The translations under genes were made by a program, and so were the position numbers. Shown here piece by piece: positions 24,011 through 33,511 of a stretch of 35,050 bases of DNA. The stretch is from the NCBI RefSeq assembly GCF_027853235.1, contig NZ_WKJG01000035.1, positions 1 to 35,050 on the forward strand, in the 5' to 3' direction. The notes below the pieces were generated by a model. It worked only from the letters and a program-made list of their open reading frames with translations, did not search any database and was not told the origin of the DNA. Numbering within the stretch: the stretch's first letter is position 1; every line of letters starts with the position of its first letter. This stretch comes from Aliibacillus thermotolerans (GTDB lineage Bacteria > Bacillota > Bacilli > Bacillales > Marinococcaceae).

Positions 24011-25177
24011 ATGATGAATACAATGAATTTCTTTGATTGTAAAGACCAAAAAGAACGAATTGAATTAATGAAAAAACATGCGAAAGAGTTTAGTAAGAAC
24101 GCGGAAAAACATGACCGCGAAGGATCGTTTCCTTTTGAAAACTTCCGCGTCTTACAAGCGTTAAAATATCCTTCCCTTACGATTCCGAAAGAATATGGCG
24201 GGGGAGGTATATCGCTTACTGACATGCTGGAATTGCAAGAAGTCATCGCACAAGCTGACGGACCGACCGCGCTTTCAATTGGGTGGCACATGGGAATCAT
24301 CATGCAACTAGGAGAAAACAAAGCATGGAAAGAAGAAACGTATAGAAAAGTAGTAGAAGATGTCATAAAAAACGGTTCCCTTTTAAACAATACTGCCAGT
24401 GAACCGGCAACCGGTAGCCCTACTCGCGGGGGACGTCCAGAAACGACGGCAACAAAAACAGAAAACGGTTGGACGATTACCGGGCGAAAAACTTTCACCA
24501 CCCTCGCACCAATCCTCACTTACTTCGTCGTAAGTGCTGGCATTGAAGGAACAGACAAAGTCGGAAATTTCCTCGTACACCGTGATGATGAAGGGGTTTC
24601 TATTAACTACACGTGGGATGTCGTCGGTATGCGTGCCACCGGAAGTGAAGACCTCATTTTAGAAAACGTACAGCTAGATGAAGACGCGTTCGTACAGGAA
24701 CTTGTTCCGGGACAAAAAGAAGCAGCCGGATGGCTCCTTCATATCCCAGTCTGCTACTTAGGAATCGCACAAGCAGCCTTGGACTACAGTGCAGCATACG
24801 CCCAAGAATATTCACCGAACAGCATCAAAGGAACGATCTCAGAACTACCAAACGTCAAACAAAAAATTGGAGAAGCTGAACTTCTTCTCATGCGAAGCCG
24901 TCATTTCTTATACTCGGTATCGAAAAAATGGGACGCCTCTCCTCAAGAAGAACGACTACAAATGAAAAACGAATTATCAGCAGTAAAAAATTCTGTAGTA
25001 AACGATGCCATCAATGTGGTAGACCTTGCCATGCGAGTCGTAGGGGCAAAAAGCCTCAACTTAAGCAACCCACTCCAACGCCACTACCGCGACGTCCGCG
25101 CAGGCCTCCACAACCCACCAATGGACGACATGACCATCATGAACCTAGCCACACAAGCGTATGAAAGGAATAAGTAG
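24011..25177 (+). CDS. Acyl-CoA dehydrogenase family flavoprotein (YdbM / DszC-like)
   Basis: 388 residues with the acyl-CoA dehydrogenase fold: [56 protein letters not shown] split over the middle domain, and a helical C-terminal domain. The usual catalytic Glu of acyl-CoA dehydrogenases is not evident, and the sequence resembles Bacillus YdbM and DszC/SfnC-type flavin-dependent oxygenases. An oxidative role on an organosulfur substrate is possible but not proved. It is divergent from the amino acid transporter across 130 bases. AAGGA precedes the ATGs at 24011, 24014 and 24023, and the true start is one of them. Confidence 0.8.
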   Translation: MMNTMNFFDCKDQKERIELMKKHAKEFSKNAEKHDREGSFPFENFRVLQALKYPSLTIPKEYGGGGISLTDMLELQEVIAQADGPTALSIGWHMGIIMQLGENKAWKEETYRKVVEDVIKNGSLLNNTASEPATGSPTRGGRPETTATKTENGWTITGRKTFTTLAPILTYFVVSAGIEGTDKVGNFLVHRDDEGVSINYTWDVVGMRATGSEDLILENVQLDEDAFVQELVPGQKEAAGWLLHIPVCYLGIAQAALDYSAAYAQEYSPNSIKGTISELPNVKQKIGEAELLLMRSRHFLYSVSKKWDASPQEERLQMKNELSAVKNSVVNDAINVVDLAMRVVGAKSLNLSNPLQRHYRDVRAGLHNPPMDDMTIMNLATQAYERNK

Positions 25178-25179
25178 AA

Positions 25180-25350
25180 AGAGCGGAGGCGACTGTTCAC
25201 GAGCGACAAGCGATGGAAGGGCGGTGAAAGAAGCCGCTCTTTGGCTTCTTCGGCGACCTGAGGCGATTCGAGCGAGTAGGCTCTGAAGCTAGACAGAGAA
25301 AAGCGGAGGCAACCGTTTAGGCGCGAAGGCGGGGGAAGGGATGGCAGTTA
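25180..25350. repeat. Dispersed-type intergenic repeat, one full and one partial copy
   Basis: AGAGCGGAGGCGACTGTTCA begins at 25180 and a degenerate copy, AAAGCGGAGGCAACCGTTTA, begins at 25300. Both continue into GCG-rich, purine-rich sequence (GGCGATTCGAGCGAG, AGGCGCGAAGGCGGGGG). The GC content is clearly above its surroundings. An internal hairpin, AAGAAGCC/GGCTTCTT, lies at 25228-25250. Similar GCGGAGGCGAC sequences are common between genes in Bacillaceae genomes. No coding function. Confidence 0.6.
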
Positions 25351-25401
25351 CAAGTAAAACTTTTATGTGAACGCTTTTTAGGTCCTGCGAGAAAAAATAA
25401 G

Positions 25402-26016
25402 TTGCATGGAGCTGTCATAAGACACTTATTTTTCCTTTCATGGATTCACGAAGCAGGATATTCTAAAAGTCAGCTTGTATTACGAAACATTCAGTTTTCG
25501 ATAGAACCGGGTGAACTGATCGGCTTCATTGGTCCCAATGGGGCGGGAAAAAGTTCAACGATTCAATCACTCCTTGGGGTCATTTACCACGTGAAAAGAA
25601 ATGTACACTTATCTAACTACGCTTATATTCCAGAAAGGCTAATCTTTTTATTAAAATCATCTTTCAGTTTGCGATGGGATTCGAAAAATCACAGAACGAA
25701 TCAACCGCTCCTTTTTCGTCACTCCACGTCCATCTTTCGTACAAAATCGAAAGATACCGGGTTACTTGAACTGTTAATAAAAAGTTTTCTTCGTCATAAA
25801 GTGTACGTGAGCAGTTATGGACAGATGGTAGGAATTTCACTCTTTGCTATTTCTCTCGTTCCTTTGTGGATAAAATGGCTTATCTTGATTGCTTTTATTC
25901 TCTTTATCCATTCTTGGCTCAAAAGCGTGCTGCAACGAATGTTGGACCACACTTTTTCACGGTCATTCCTTACGATGAAAAGGATATCCCGAATGTTTCA
26001 ACATTTTTCTCTTTGA
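25402..26016 (+). pseudogene. Collapsed EcsA-EcsB-type ABC transporter remnant
   Basis: The first part matches the start of an EcsA/YthP-like ATPase: QLVLRNIQFSIEPGELIGFI and a Walker A, GPNGAGKSSTIQSLLG, then SNYAYIPER. The Q loop, signature and Walker B never appear. After about 45 garbled residues the frame resumes as LLELLIKSFLRHKVYVSSYG plus two hydrophobic stretches (ISLFAISLVPLWIKWLILIAFIL), which look like the C-terminal part of an EcsB/YthQ-type membrane subunit. One or more deletions have thus fused two neighbouring genes. The only start is an ill-placed TTG, so it is nonfunctional. Confidence 0.65.
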
Positions 26017-26026
26017 TCTAAAAAAA

Positions 26027-26197
26027 TTGTCCACAGATTTTATCCACATATGCACAAATGTTTGGTATTCTTTCTGCTTTTTCATCGTTCATTTCCACTT
26101 TCCATTTTAACTTATCCACAGTTAATACTAGTTATCCAAAGAGGTTGTCCACATTGTCCACTGTTTTTCCTTCTTGACAAAACGTTTTTGTGGATAA
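26027..26197. promoter_or_regulatory. DnaA-box cluster
   Basis: Seven DnaA-box-like nonamers lie within 171 bases. TTGTCCACA is at 26027-26035 and 26145-26153. TTATCCACA is at 26040-26048 and 26112-26120, and at 26189-26197 in reverse orientation. TTATCCAAA is at 26132-26140 and TTGTCCACT at 26154-26162. Three are the perfect bacterial consensus. Clusters of this kind outside oriC bind DnaA and moderate initiation in Bacillus subtilis, where one lies beside yydA, next to htrC. The matching position here supports a conserved function. Confidence 0.85.
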
Positions 26198-26204
26198 AAT
26201 AAAG

Positions 26205-26233
26205 CCCAGCTCTCATGGCGAATGAGAACTGGG
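26205..26233. terminator. Terminator at the end of the wal operon
   Basis: CCCAGCTCTCAT and ATGAGAACTGGG pair with one mismatch around GGCGA. On the minus strand the stem is followed by CTTTATTTTATCC; on the plus strand by TCTTTTTTT. It terminates htrC and can work in both directions. Confidence 0.8.
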
Positions 26234-26244
26234 TCTTTTTTTAT

Positions 26245-27483
26245 TTAGAAATCGTGCTGTGCTTCCAAGGTAATCTCGGTCGTTTGTTTTTCGCCGTTCC
26301 GGTAGAAAGTAACTGTCACCGTGTCGCCAACTTCTGCTTCGGTATATAAATACATTCTTAAATCATGCCCATCTGAAATTTCTACTCCGTCAATTTCCAC
26401 TAGAACGTCATACTCTTCTAAGCCGGCTTTTGCTGCTGGTGATGGTGATGCGACGTTTGTTATAAATACGCCTTCATTTACTTCTGGAGGAAGTCGTAAC
26501 GTTTCTTGCCAGTGGTAGCTTGGAATTTCGGATAAAGAACGAATACCGATTCCCAGTTGTGGACGAATAACTTCTCCATGAAGTTCTAAGTCTTCAATCA
26601 CTGGAATGGCAACAGATGTTGGAATGGCAAAACCGATCCCTTCCACCGCTGACTCCGCAATTTTCATCGAGTTAATCCCGATTAACTGTCCCTCAATGTT
26701 AACAAGTGCTCCCCCACTATTTCCCGGATTAATGGCTGCATCTGTTTGGAGTACTTCCGCGTTCCAATCCGGACGCCCATCGCCAGTCAAATCAACGGGA
26801 ATGCTGCGTTCCGTCGCACTAATAATTCCTTGGGTGACCGTGTGAGATAGGTGAGTTCCCAATGGATTTCCAATCGCAATGGCAGGTTCCCCAACTTTTA
26901 AATTGTCTGAGTTCCCGAATTCTGCCACCGTATCCACATGCTCCGAGGGAATACGTAAGACAGCCAAATCAGTAAGTACATCATAACCAACAATCTCGGC
27001 TTCCACCCGCTGTTCATTAGCTAAACTTACCTCTACTTGATTTGCTCCGTCAATCACATGCTGGTTTGTTACGACAAAAGCAGAATCTCCTTCTACTTTA
27101 TAAATGACACCGGAACCGGTTCCGCGGTTCACTGCTTCCGCATCGTTTTGCCAAAATTCATTTCGCTGTAAATTAAAAACCCCAACGACCGCGTCAGACA
27201 CGCGATCAACCGCTTCGGTAATATCCGAAGAAACCGACAAGTTTACACTTTGTTCCGGGCCGCGAAAAAGATTGTCTGTCGTACTCGTTTCTTGATTATT
27301 CGTCGTATTCGGTTTTTCTTCTGTAGGTGACGAAAGTAACCCCCCTTCATAGAAAAAAGGGATGAGAAAAAGAATGATTAGTGCCCCGATGATCGCACCA
27401 ATAAGACCAGATAAACCAAAGCGCCATCGCTCTTTTTTATATGTTTTATTGCCATCGTTCATGTGGTCATTATAGTAACCCAT
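26245..27483 (-). CDS. htrC: Membrane-anchored serine protease HtrC (DegP/HtrA family)
   Basis: 412 residues. A cytoplasmic N terminus and one membrane helix (about 24-45) precede a trypsin-like protease domain with triad H142 (VTNQHVIDGA), D172 (LTDLAVLRI) and S256 (INPGNSGGALVN). A C-terminal PDZ domain follows (about 325-405, AKAGLEEYDVLVEIDGVEIS). It is a surface quality-control protease and the last gene of the wal operon, as in Bacillus (YyxA). The start at 27483 was chosen because GGTAGGTGG lies ten bases upstream; a longer frame would overlap walJ. Confidence 0.95.
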   Translation of the reverse strand: MGYYNDHMNDGNKTYKKERWRFGLSGLIGAIIGALIILFLIPFFYEGGLLSSPTEEKPNTTNNQETSTTDNLFRGPEQSVNLSVSSDITEAVDRVSDAVVGVFNLQRNEFWQNDAEAVNRGTGSGVIYKVEGDSAFVVTNQHVIDGANQVEVSLANEQRVEAEIVGYDVLTDLAVLRIPSEHVDTVAEFGNSDNLKVGEPAIAIGNPLGTHLSHTVTQGIISATERSIPVDLTGDGRPDWNAEVLQTDAAINPGNSGGALVNIEGQLIGINSMKIAESAVEGIGFAIPTSVAIPVIEDLELHGEVIRPQLGIGIRSLSEIPSYHWQETLRLPPEVNEGVFITNVASPSPAAKAGLEEYDVLVEIDGVEISDGHDLRMYLYTEAEVGDTVTVTFYRNGEKQTTEITLEAQHDF

Positions 27484-27527
27484 AATTCGTTTCCACCTAC
27501 CTTTTAATTCTTTCTTTTGCCATCTCT

Positions 27528-28322
27528 TTATAGCGTACAAAGAGGAGTTGCTTTATAAGGATCGGTATCGTACAGATGAAAAGAGTGGCCTACTCCAGTG
27601 TCTTGCTCTTCTAATATTTGACTCACTGTCATCCGAGCCAACTCTTTCATGTTGTTATCTTGACTCAAATGCGCTAAATAAATACGCGATGTAGCATCTC
27701 CTACGATTTCCGATAAAGCAAGGGCTGCGTCTTCGTTGGAAATATGGCCAGCATCTCCTAATATCCTTCGTTTCACGTTCCACGGATAACGTCCCATTCG
27801 GAGCATGTTTAAATCGTGATTTGACTCAAAAATATAGGCATCGGCGTTTTTTGCCACACCTTTGATTTCATCACTGACATACCCCATATCGGTCGCCAAC
27901 ACTAATTTCTTTCCTTCATGGTGGAACACAAAAAACATCGGATCAGCTGCATCGTGAGAGACGCGAAAAGATTCCACGTCTAAATCGTTAAACTGTTTCA
28001 CCGTCCCACATTCAAACAAATATCGTTGATCCGGATGAATTGTTCCTACACTTTTTTCCATCGCTTTCCATGTTTTTTCGTTCGCATATATTGGTAATTG
28101 ATATTTACGTGCTAACACGCCCACCCCTTTGATATGATCGCTATGTTCATGAGTAACTAAAATACCATTCAGTTGCTTCGGATGGCGGTCTATTTCTTGA
28201 AATAATTGTTCTATCTTTTTTCCGCTCAATCCAGCATCTACGAGCAAACGCTCTTTTTCTGTTTCTACGTAAATGGCATTCCCCGTGCTTCCACTCGCAA
28301 GTACGCTAAATGTTAGTCCCAT
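27528..28322 (-). CDS. walJ: Metallo-beta-lactamase fold nuclease WalJ (YycJ)
   Basis: 264 residues. It opens with [19 protein letters not shown] and has the metal motif [16 protein letters not shown], a later SNHDLNML and LAHLSQDNN. These are typical of the YycJ/WalJ branch of metallo-beta-lactamase hydrolases. Studied homologues act as 5' exonucleases linked to mismatch repair and to coordination of wall growth with replication. It lies 20 bases after walI and 45 before htrC, in the conserved wal operon order. Confidence 0.95.
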   Translation of the reverse strand: MGLTFSVLASGSTGNAIYVETEKERLLVDAGLSGKKIEQLFQEIDRHPKQLNGILVTHEHSDHIKGVGVLARKYQLPIYANEKTWKAMEKSVGTIHPDQRYLFECGTVKQFNDLDVESFRVSHDAADPMFFVFHHEGKKLVLATDMGYVSDEIKGVAKNADAYIFESNHDLNMLRMGRYPWNVKRRILGDAGHISNEDAALALSEIVGDATSRIYLAHLSQDNNMKELARMTVSQILEEQDTGVGHSFHLYDTDPYKATPLCTL

Positions 28323-28341
28323 TCCTCTGTTTCACTCTCCA

Positions 28342-29166
28342 CTACGATATTTGTTGTTCTTCTGTCTCCCCTTCATTCGTTACTTCTTCTTCCACTCCAA
28401 AAGAATCTTGAACAGAACCATCAATGGCATGGACGAGATAACTGGAATCATCATTAATTTTTATATTGTACATCGGTGCAAAAACGTGGCTATAGCCAGA
28501 TGGGCTAAATAAACTGTAATAACCGAGTTGAACGGACGTTACTTGATCGTTAAAAGATAAAATTCCTTCGTTAAGCAACACTTCAATGGCTTTATAAGGA
28601 GGGAGCATATCCTTTTCCTTCCCTTCCTCTTCAAACACTAAATAACTTTGAACGTACCCTTCAATTTCATTATTTTCATTAAAAAAGAGCACGAGTGGGC
28701 TTTCATCAGAAGTGACAACGGTACTGTTTTGGTACGTTTGATTAAATTTCATTTGTCGCAGCTCGCTATCCCAACTGGCATACACGTACTCTTCTCCATT
28801 CCATACGTGCTCTTCTAAAAAATTCCTTACGTCTTGGGCAACATCAGAAACAGCATAAGGCTCGTCTAACACGACTTCTATAAATGCATCATTTAAAACG
28901 TGAATCTCATCATCACTTTCCGTGATCCATTCCACCTCTTGGACAATTTCTTTCGGTTGACCGACAATATGATTAATGGCCTCTCGTTCTTCTGGTAGCT
29001 CTTCCGTGACGGAAATGTTCATATCAGCAAGCATTTCATTTACTGTTGCTTGTACTCTGACATTAATATCACTTGCGTTGATTTTTTCCATTAATTGAAA
29101 TGCTAAAAAGGTGTTGAGGAGAAGAAAAGTAATGATAAATATTGATTTGATACGACTCCAATCCAT
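28342..29166 (-). CDS. walI: WalK regulatory protein WalI (YycI)
   Basis: 274 residues. An N-terminal signal-anchor (DWSRIKSIFIITFLLLNTFL) is followed by an extracellular YycI domain. With WalH it forms a membrane complex that restrains the WalK kinase in Bacillus. It sits 15 bases after walH; GGAGGAGAG precedes the ATG. Length is normal. The C terminus is acidic (EEEVTNEGETEEQQ). Confidence 0.93.
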   Translation of the reverse strand: MDWSRIKSIFIITFLLLNTFLAFQLMEKINASDINVRVQATVNEMLADMNISVTEELPEEREAINHIVGQPKEIVQEVEWITESDDEIHVLNDAFIEVVLDEPYAVSDVAQDVRNFLEEHVWNGEEYVYASWDSELRQMKFNQTYQNSTVVTSDESPLVLFFNENNEIEGYVQSYLVFEEEGKEKDMLPPYKAIEVLLNEGILSFNDQVTSVQLGYYSLFSPSGYSHVFAPMYNIKINDDSSYLVHAIDGSVQDSFGVEEEVTNEGETEEQQIS

Positions 29167-29180
29167 TTGTTTCTCTCCTC

Positions 29181-30485
29181 CTAATCATTTAGATCGACCG
29201 AATACCATGATCCATCCACTTGGACATACCAACTTGGTTCAAAGTGAATCACTAAATGATCGGTGCGGTCCATTTTGTAACCAATTCGTATATTTTCTAT
29301 TTCTTGTGGTCCAAATTTTTCTTCCACGTAATTTAGTATATCTTGTCCTGCCGCTAATTCCATTGTCCGTTTCGCATCCAGTGGACTTTGATCTAAATTA
29401 TAAAGGGGTCTTGAAAATTCTGTTACTTGTCCCCCGGATCTTGTCACATGGATGGAAGCAAGATCTCTACCGCGGGACTCAAATACCGGGAGTCCGTCAA
29501 TGATCATCCGATATGTGGCATTCTCTTCTTGACTGGCCACATTCCAATCATACAACCGATAATTATCGGTCCATCCACCATAAGAATTAATAAAATCAAA
29601 TGTCGTTTGAATGACATGCTGTTGTGAAGTATTTGGAGTTTCACTATAAATCGGATGCACGTAAGTTAAATAACTTCCGCCACCTTCAAGACTCATCATA
29701 CGATTCCCGTCGGTAAAGGAAGATTCACGATTGTCTTGGTAATATTGCTTCACGGAATCAATATCACTAAACAACACCCTCAAAAAGTGATGGCAGTCAA
29801 TCGGTGTCGACGTATCCGAAATGGTATCAAGAGTGACCGGCTCTTTCGGTAAATAAAGTGTCTTTGGTAATTTTGCACTTTCATTCAATGTATAAGCAAA
29901 AACGTTCGGGAATTGCTCTGTTTGAGCAAAATAACGATTTCTAAAATTAGAAACACTAAAATTCGTCTCTCCTTCTAAGACGACTCCTTCGTGAAAAGAT
30001 ATAAACTTGACCGTTAAATGATCAATATCTCCCCCTTCATCAAGCAGGATGATCCGGTCTACCGTATCAATAGACAGTTGTGGCATGTCCATTTCAAACG
30101 AAAGGACTTTATTTAAAATCGAAGCGGGGATTGCCGTTGGGAAAATAATTTCCATCACCCGCTCTCCTGACAATAATTGATCAAGATCTGCATCTTGTTG
30201 CAGTGTAATTTCTTCAAAACGGGAATCAAGAAGTTCTCGATAAAAAACAGAAAATAAACGATCGGAGCCATTCATTGACGTGATCTGGTTTCCTTTATGC
30301 ATCACCATCTGTTCCGGCCAAATGACGTCGTGCAAGCTTAATTCTGCTCCGACATTTTCACTTTGAACATAATCTTGCTCGTCTAAGAGCGCATAATTAG
30401 GCTGATACGTCCAAAGTTGCCATGTTAAAAATAGACTAGCTACTACAAGTAAAGACAAAACCCATGATTTCACTCGCTCCATCAT
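29181..30485 (-). CDS. walH: WalK regulatory protein WalH (YycH)
   Basis: 434 residues, with one N-terminal membrane helix (WVLSLLVVASLFLTWQLWTY) and a large extracytoplasmic domain of the YycH family. It negatively regulates WalK together with WalI. Its ATG overlaps the walK stop by four bases (ATGA), so translation is coupled. Length is close to other Bacillaceae YycH proteins. Confidence 0.93.
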   Translation of the reverse strand: MMERVKSWVLSLLVVASLFLTWQLWTYQPNYALLDEQDYVQSENVGAELSLHDVIWPEQMVMHKGNQITSMNGSDRLFSVFYRELLDSRFEEITLQQDADLDQLLSGERVMEIIFPTAIPASILNKVLSFEMDMPQLSIDTVDRIILLDEGGDIDHLTVKFISFHEGVVLEGETNFSVSNFRNRYFAQTEQFPNVFAYTLNESAKLPKTLYLPKEPVTLDTISDTSTPIDCHHFLRVLFSDIDSVKQYYQDNRESSFTDGNRMMSLEGGGSYLTYVHPIYSETPNTSQQHVIQTTFDFINSYGGWTDNYRLYDWNVASQEENATYRMIIDGLPVFESRGRDLASIHVTRSGGQVTEFSRPLYNLDQSPLDAKRTMELAAGQDILNYVEEKFGPQEIENIRIGYKMDRTDHLVIHFEPSWYVQVDGSWYSVDLND

Positions 30486-32317
30486 GCCGAACCACCTGCT
30501 TTTTTATAACGAGAATAAGGAAGGGTAATGCTAATGGTCGTTCCTTGTTGCCAAGCACTTTCTACATCTATTTTTCCTCCATGGGCTTCCACCAGTTCTT
30601 TCGAAATAGCAAGTCCTAAGCCCGTGCCACCAAGACTTCGTGCCCGTGCTTTATCGACTCGGTAAAAACGATCGAATATTTTTGCCTGGTTTTCTTTCGG
30701 GATTCCCACCCCTTCATCACTAATCTCGATATCTACTTCGTTGGCGCGCGCTATGACTTGAATCGTAATAGTACCACCTTCTGGTGAATATTTTACTGCG
30801 TTCGAAAGAATATTATCAAACACTTGTATCATTTTATCTTTATCCAAATCCACATACACAGGATGATTCGGAATGCGGTTTTCAAAGCGAATATCTTTGT
30901 CTTTTTTATCTTTCGTAACCATTTCAAAGCGCTCTGATACTTGGGTTAACATTTCCCCTACATCAATTGTTTCAAAATCTAAATGGAAATCTTCTCGGTC
31001 CATTTTGGAAAGTTGTAATAAATCGTTGACGAGACGAATCATCCGCTCTGTTTCATTTTGAGTGACTTTTAAAAATTTCGGTCCTAAAGTTTCATCGTGC
31101 ATCGCCCCATCTTCTAACGCTTCTAAATAACTTCTTAACGTAGTGAGCGGCGTTCTTAATTCATGGGAAACATTTGCTACAAATTCCCGTCTTTCTCGTT
31201 CAATTTTTTCTTTATCGGTCACGTCATGAAGGACGGTAATAAGCCCATTCACCGGGCCTTCTTCTTCTTGGATCACAGAGAAGTTCGCTTCAATTAGAAA
31301 TTCTTCCTCATCGGTGCTAAAATCAAGCAAAATCGTGTCTGTATAGTCATATAAATCACTTGGAGTGAGCGTTTCGGACAAACGGAGAACTTCCGGAAGG
31401 GATTCCCCCAATGCATCCTTACTGTCAATTTGTAACAACTGCTCGGCACGCACATTCATTAAAATAATTCGTCCTAACTCATCGGTGGCAATCACACCAT
31501 CCGTCATATGAGTCAATACGGAACTTAGTTTTTTCCGTTCCCCTTCCGTCGTTCGATGTGCCTCTTTTAAACTCATTGTCAGCTTGTTAAAGGACTCTGC
31601 CAACTGACCGATTTCATCTTGTCCATACACTTTCACTCGGCGGGAAAAGTCACCGGCTCCCATTGCTTGCGCTTGCTTTTTCATATCAACAATAGGACGG
31701 GTGATTGTCTGAGATAGTAACACTCCGATAATGGCAGTAATGACAAGGGCAATTATCGTCCCTGTGAGAAAAATCCCATTAATCTCCTCTAATTCTTGGT
31801 ATATGCTTTCCATCGAAGCCTCAATATAAATAGCACCAAGAATCTCTCCATCCGCTTCTACCGAATGGGTCATCACACGAAGTCTCTCTCCTGTTTCTGG
31901 GTCTCGTACGAGCTGCTCATCCTCCATCCCCATTAACGCCCGAGTGACCCGAATCTCCGTGCTTTGTTGTCCAACAATGTGCTGTTCATTCCAATTGGAT
32001 GTACCGATTACTTCTTGATTTGCATTAATCACTCGGACGGTGGAATCTTCAATGGAGAAAAATTCATGCAATAAATCTGCGATGTCATCTTGCAGCGGTT
32101 CTTCTTTTTCATCTCGCTCTCTTGTCATTTCTTGAAGAACGTTATATTCAAGCAAATCCGCTCGTTCTTTTAACATTTCGTAATGGCTCTCTTCTAAATG
32201 CGATCCAAGTCTACCGGTGAAATAGACACCGATGACTTGGATCGCAATAAAGATAAGCAATACGAAAATCACGATCATTTTCACATGGATCGATTTAAAA
32301 AAATCGAAAACTTTCAT
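30482..32317 (-). CDS. walK: Cell-wall homeostasis sensor histidine kinase WalK
   Basis: 611 residues in the classic order. Membrane helix 1 (about 13-33) is followed by an extracellular PAS-like domain, helix 2 (about 181-203), HAMP, a cytoplasmic PAS (about 263-365) and HisKA with phosphoacceptor H385 (ANVSHELRTPLTTLRSY). The HATPase has an N box (DNILSNAVKYSPEGG), DEGVGIP and GGTGLGLAI. It senses cell-wall state and phosphorylates WalR; it is essential in most Firmicutes. It starts one base after the walR stop. Intact. Confidence 0.97.
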   Translation of the reverse strand: MKVFDFFKSIHVKMIVIFVLLIFIAIQVIGVYFTGRLGSHLEESHYEMLKERADLLEYNVLQEMTRERDEKEEPLQDDIADLLHEFFSIEDSTVRVINANQEVIGTSNWNEQHIVGQQSTEIRVTRALMGMEDEQLVRDPETGERLRVMTHSVEADGEILGAIYIEASMESIYQELEEINGIFLTGTIIALVITAIIGVLLSQTITRPIVDMKKQAQAMGAGDFSRRVKVYGQDEIGQLAESFNKLTMSLKEAHRTTEGERKKLSSVLTHMTDGVIATDELGRIILMNVRAEQLLQIDSKDALGESLPEVLRLSETLTPSDLYDYTDTILLDFSTDEEEFLIEANFSVIQEEEGPVNGLITVLHDVTDKEKIERERREFVANVSHELRTPLTTLRSYLEALEDGAMHDETLGPKFLKVTQNETERMIRLVNDLLQLSKMDREDFHLDFETIDVGEMLTQVSERFEMVTKDKKDKDIRFENRIPNHPVYVDLDKDKMIQVFDNILSNAVKYSPEGGTITIQVIARANEVDIEISDEGVGIPKENQAKIFDRFYRVDKARARSLGGTGLGLAISKELVEAHGGKIDVESAWQQGTTISITLPYSRYKKAGGSA

Positions 32318-32318
32318 C

Positions 32319-33026
32319 TTATTTCTCCTGATCAGGGTGTTTTAAATAATAACCGACCCCACGTCTTGTCACAATCCAGACAGGGTAGCTTGGATTATCT
32401 TCTACTTTTTCGCGCAAACGCCTTACAGTGACATCGACCGTACGTACATCACCAAAATAGTCATATCCCCAAACTGCTTGGAGTAAATGTTCTCGCGTCA
32501 TCACTTGTCCAATATGACGAGCGAGATAATGAATCAGCTCAAACTCCCGATGCGTTAAATCAATCGGCTCCCCGCGTTTCAGCACTAAATAGGCATCGGA
32601 ATCAATCGTTAATTCTCCAATTTCAATTTTCTTTTGTTTCGTCGTATCTTCTTCCGGCGTAACCTGTAAACGCCGTAAGTTTGCTTTCACTCTTGCAATT
32701 AATTCCCTCGTGCTAAACGGTTTCGTTACGTAGTCATCGGCCCCAAGTTCCAAACCAAGAACTTTATCAATCTCCGCATCTTTTGCGGTCAACATAATAA
32801 TTGGCATATCATGGTTTTTACGGATTTCTCGACAAACTTCCATGCCGTCTTTTTGAGGAAGCATAATATCGAGCAAGACAAGATCCGGTTCAAATGCCTC
32901 CACTTTTTTCAATGCTTCCTCTCCGTCATAAGCCACTTCTACCTGAAAGCCTTCCTTTTTTAAGTTGAAGTCTAATATATCTGCAATCGGCTGCTCATCG
33001 TCAACGACTAAAATTTTCTCATCCAT
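32319..33026 (-). CDS. walR: Essential response regulator WalR
   Basis: 235 residues, the same length as Bacillus subtilis WalR. The receiver domain has D9/D10, phosphoacceptor D53 (LVLLDIMLP) and K102. T101, a known PrkC phosphorylation site in B. subtilis, is conserved. The OmpR-type winged helix has [15 protein letters not shown] and [12 protein letters not shown]. It controls autolysin and wall metabolism genes. The start at 33026 was chosen for GGAGCG nine bases upstream; an earlier in-frame ATG would overlap that site. Confidence 0.97.
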   Translation of the reverse strand: MDEKILVVDDEQPIADILDFNLKKEGFQVEVAYDGEEALKKVEAFEPDLVLLDIMLPQKDGMEVCREIRKNHDMPIIMLTAKDAEIDKVLGLELGADDYVTKPFSTRELIARVKANLRRLQVTPEEDTTKQKKIEIGELTIDSDAYLVLKRGEPIDLTHREFELIHYLARHIGQVMTREHLLQAVWGYDYFGDVRTVDVTVRRLREKVEDNPSYPVWIVTRRGVGYYLKHPDQEK

Positions 33027-33227
33027 TTTATCTTCGCTCCATTTCCTCATTTTCTTTCTATCGTTTTATTTCATTTCCTGTCAGTTTCCAAAATAGATGA
33101 TGAAAAAGATGAAAAAATTCTTTCATTATATTGTAACATAGCCATCCCGTTTTTCCTTACTGCTATCGCTAATTTCGACAAAGATATTAGAAAAGCTCGG
33201 TGTGTCGCCAAGTCCTATGGCAAAGCA

Positions 33228-33265
33228 GATCATGGCAGAAGCCAAAGCAGGCTTTTGTCATGATC
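33228..33265. terminator. Strong stem-loop upstream of walR
   Basis: GATCATGGCAGAAGCC and GGCTTTTGTCATGATC pair over 16 positions (two G-U) around AAAGCA. There is little U-tract in either direction, so it may be a terminator remnant or a regulatory hairpin. Confidence 0.45.
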
Positions 33266-33410
33266 TTTCACCGCCTTCACACCTAAGTGGTTACTATTAC
33301 TTTTTAAAACTGTCCAAAAAAATGAAACATTCCCATCCGTTTTGTTATGACGATGATTCATGAGAAAAGTTGCATCGTTTTCTATGTACTTTTCTAAACT
33401 CCCATAGGAA

Positions 33411-33445
33411 AAGCGAACCAACCGAGATGGACGATTGGCTCGCTT
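33411..33445. terminator. Stem-loop with terminator-like flanks
   Basis: AAGCGAACCAA and TTGGCTCGCTT form an 11-position stem with one mismatch, followed on the plus strand by CTTTCATTT. It may have terminated the decayed minus-strand gene at 33512-33740. Confidence 0.5.
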
Positions 33446-33511
33446 CTTTCATTTGTATGAAACCATTTATCAATTTCATAATTTTAATATTTTTAATTTT
33501 CTAAATATATT

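Larger units (their letters stand above)
33027..33511. other. walR upstream region
   Basis: No gene. On the minus strand a TATAAT (33130-33125) in the context TGTTACAATATAATG is a likely -10 for walR, without a good -35. Farther up are two strong stem-loops (33228-33265 and 33411-33445), listed separately. Confidence 0.45.

Noticed and set aside
23878-24519. Long minus-strand extension of the ABC ATPase frame to 464 residues
   Set aside because: It lies antisense to the divergent acyl-CoA dehydrogenase-like gene, and the ATPase family begins at [12 protein letters not shown] with a proper ribosome site.
33230-33421. 63-codon minus-strand frame upstream of walR
   Set aside because: It spans strong hairpins, has no ribosome site and shows no recognisable pattern.
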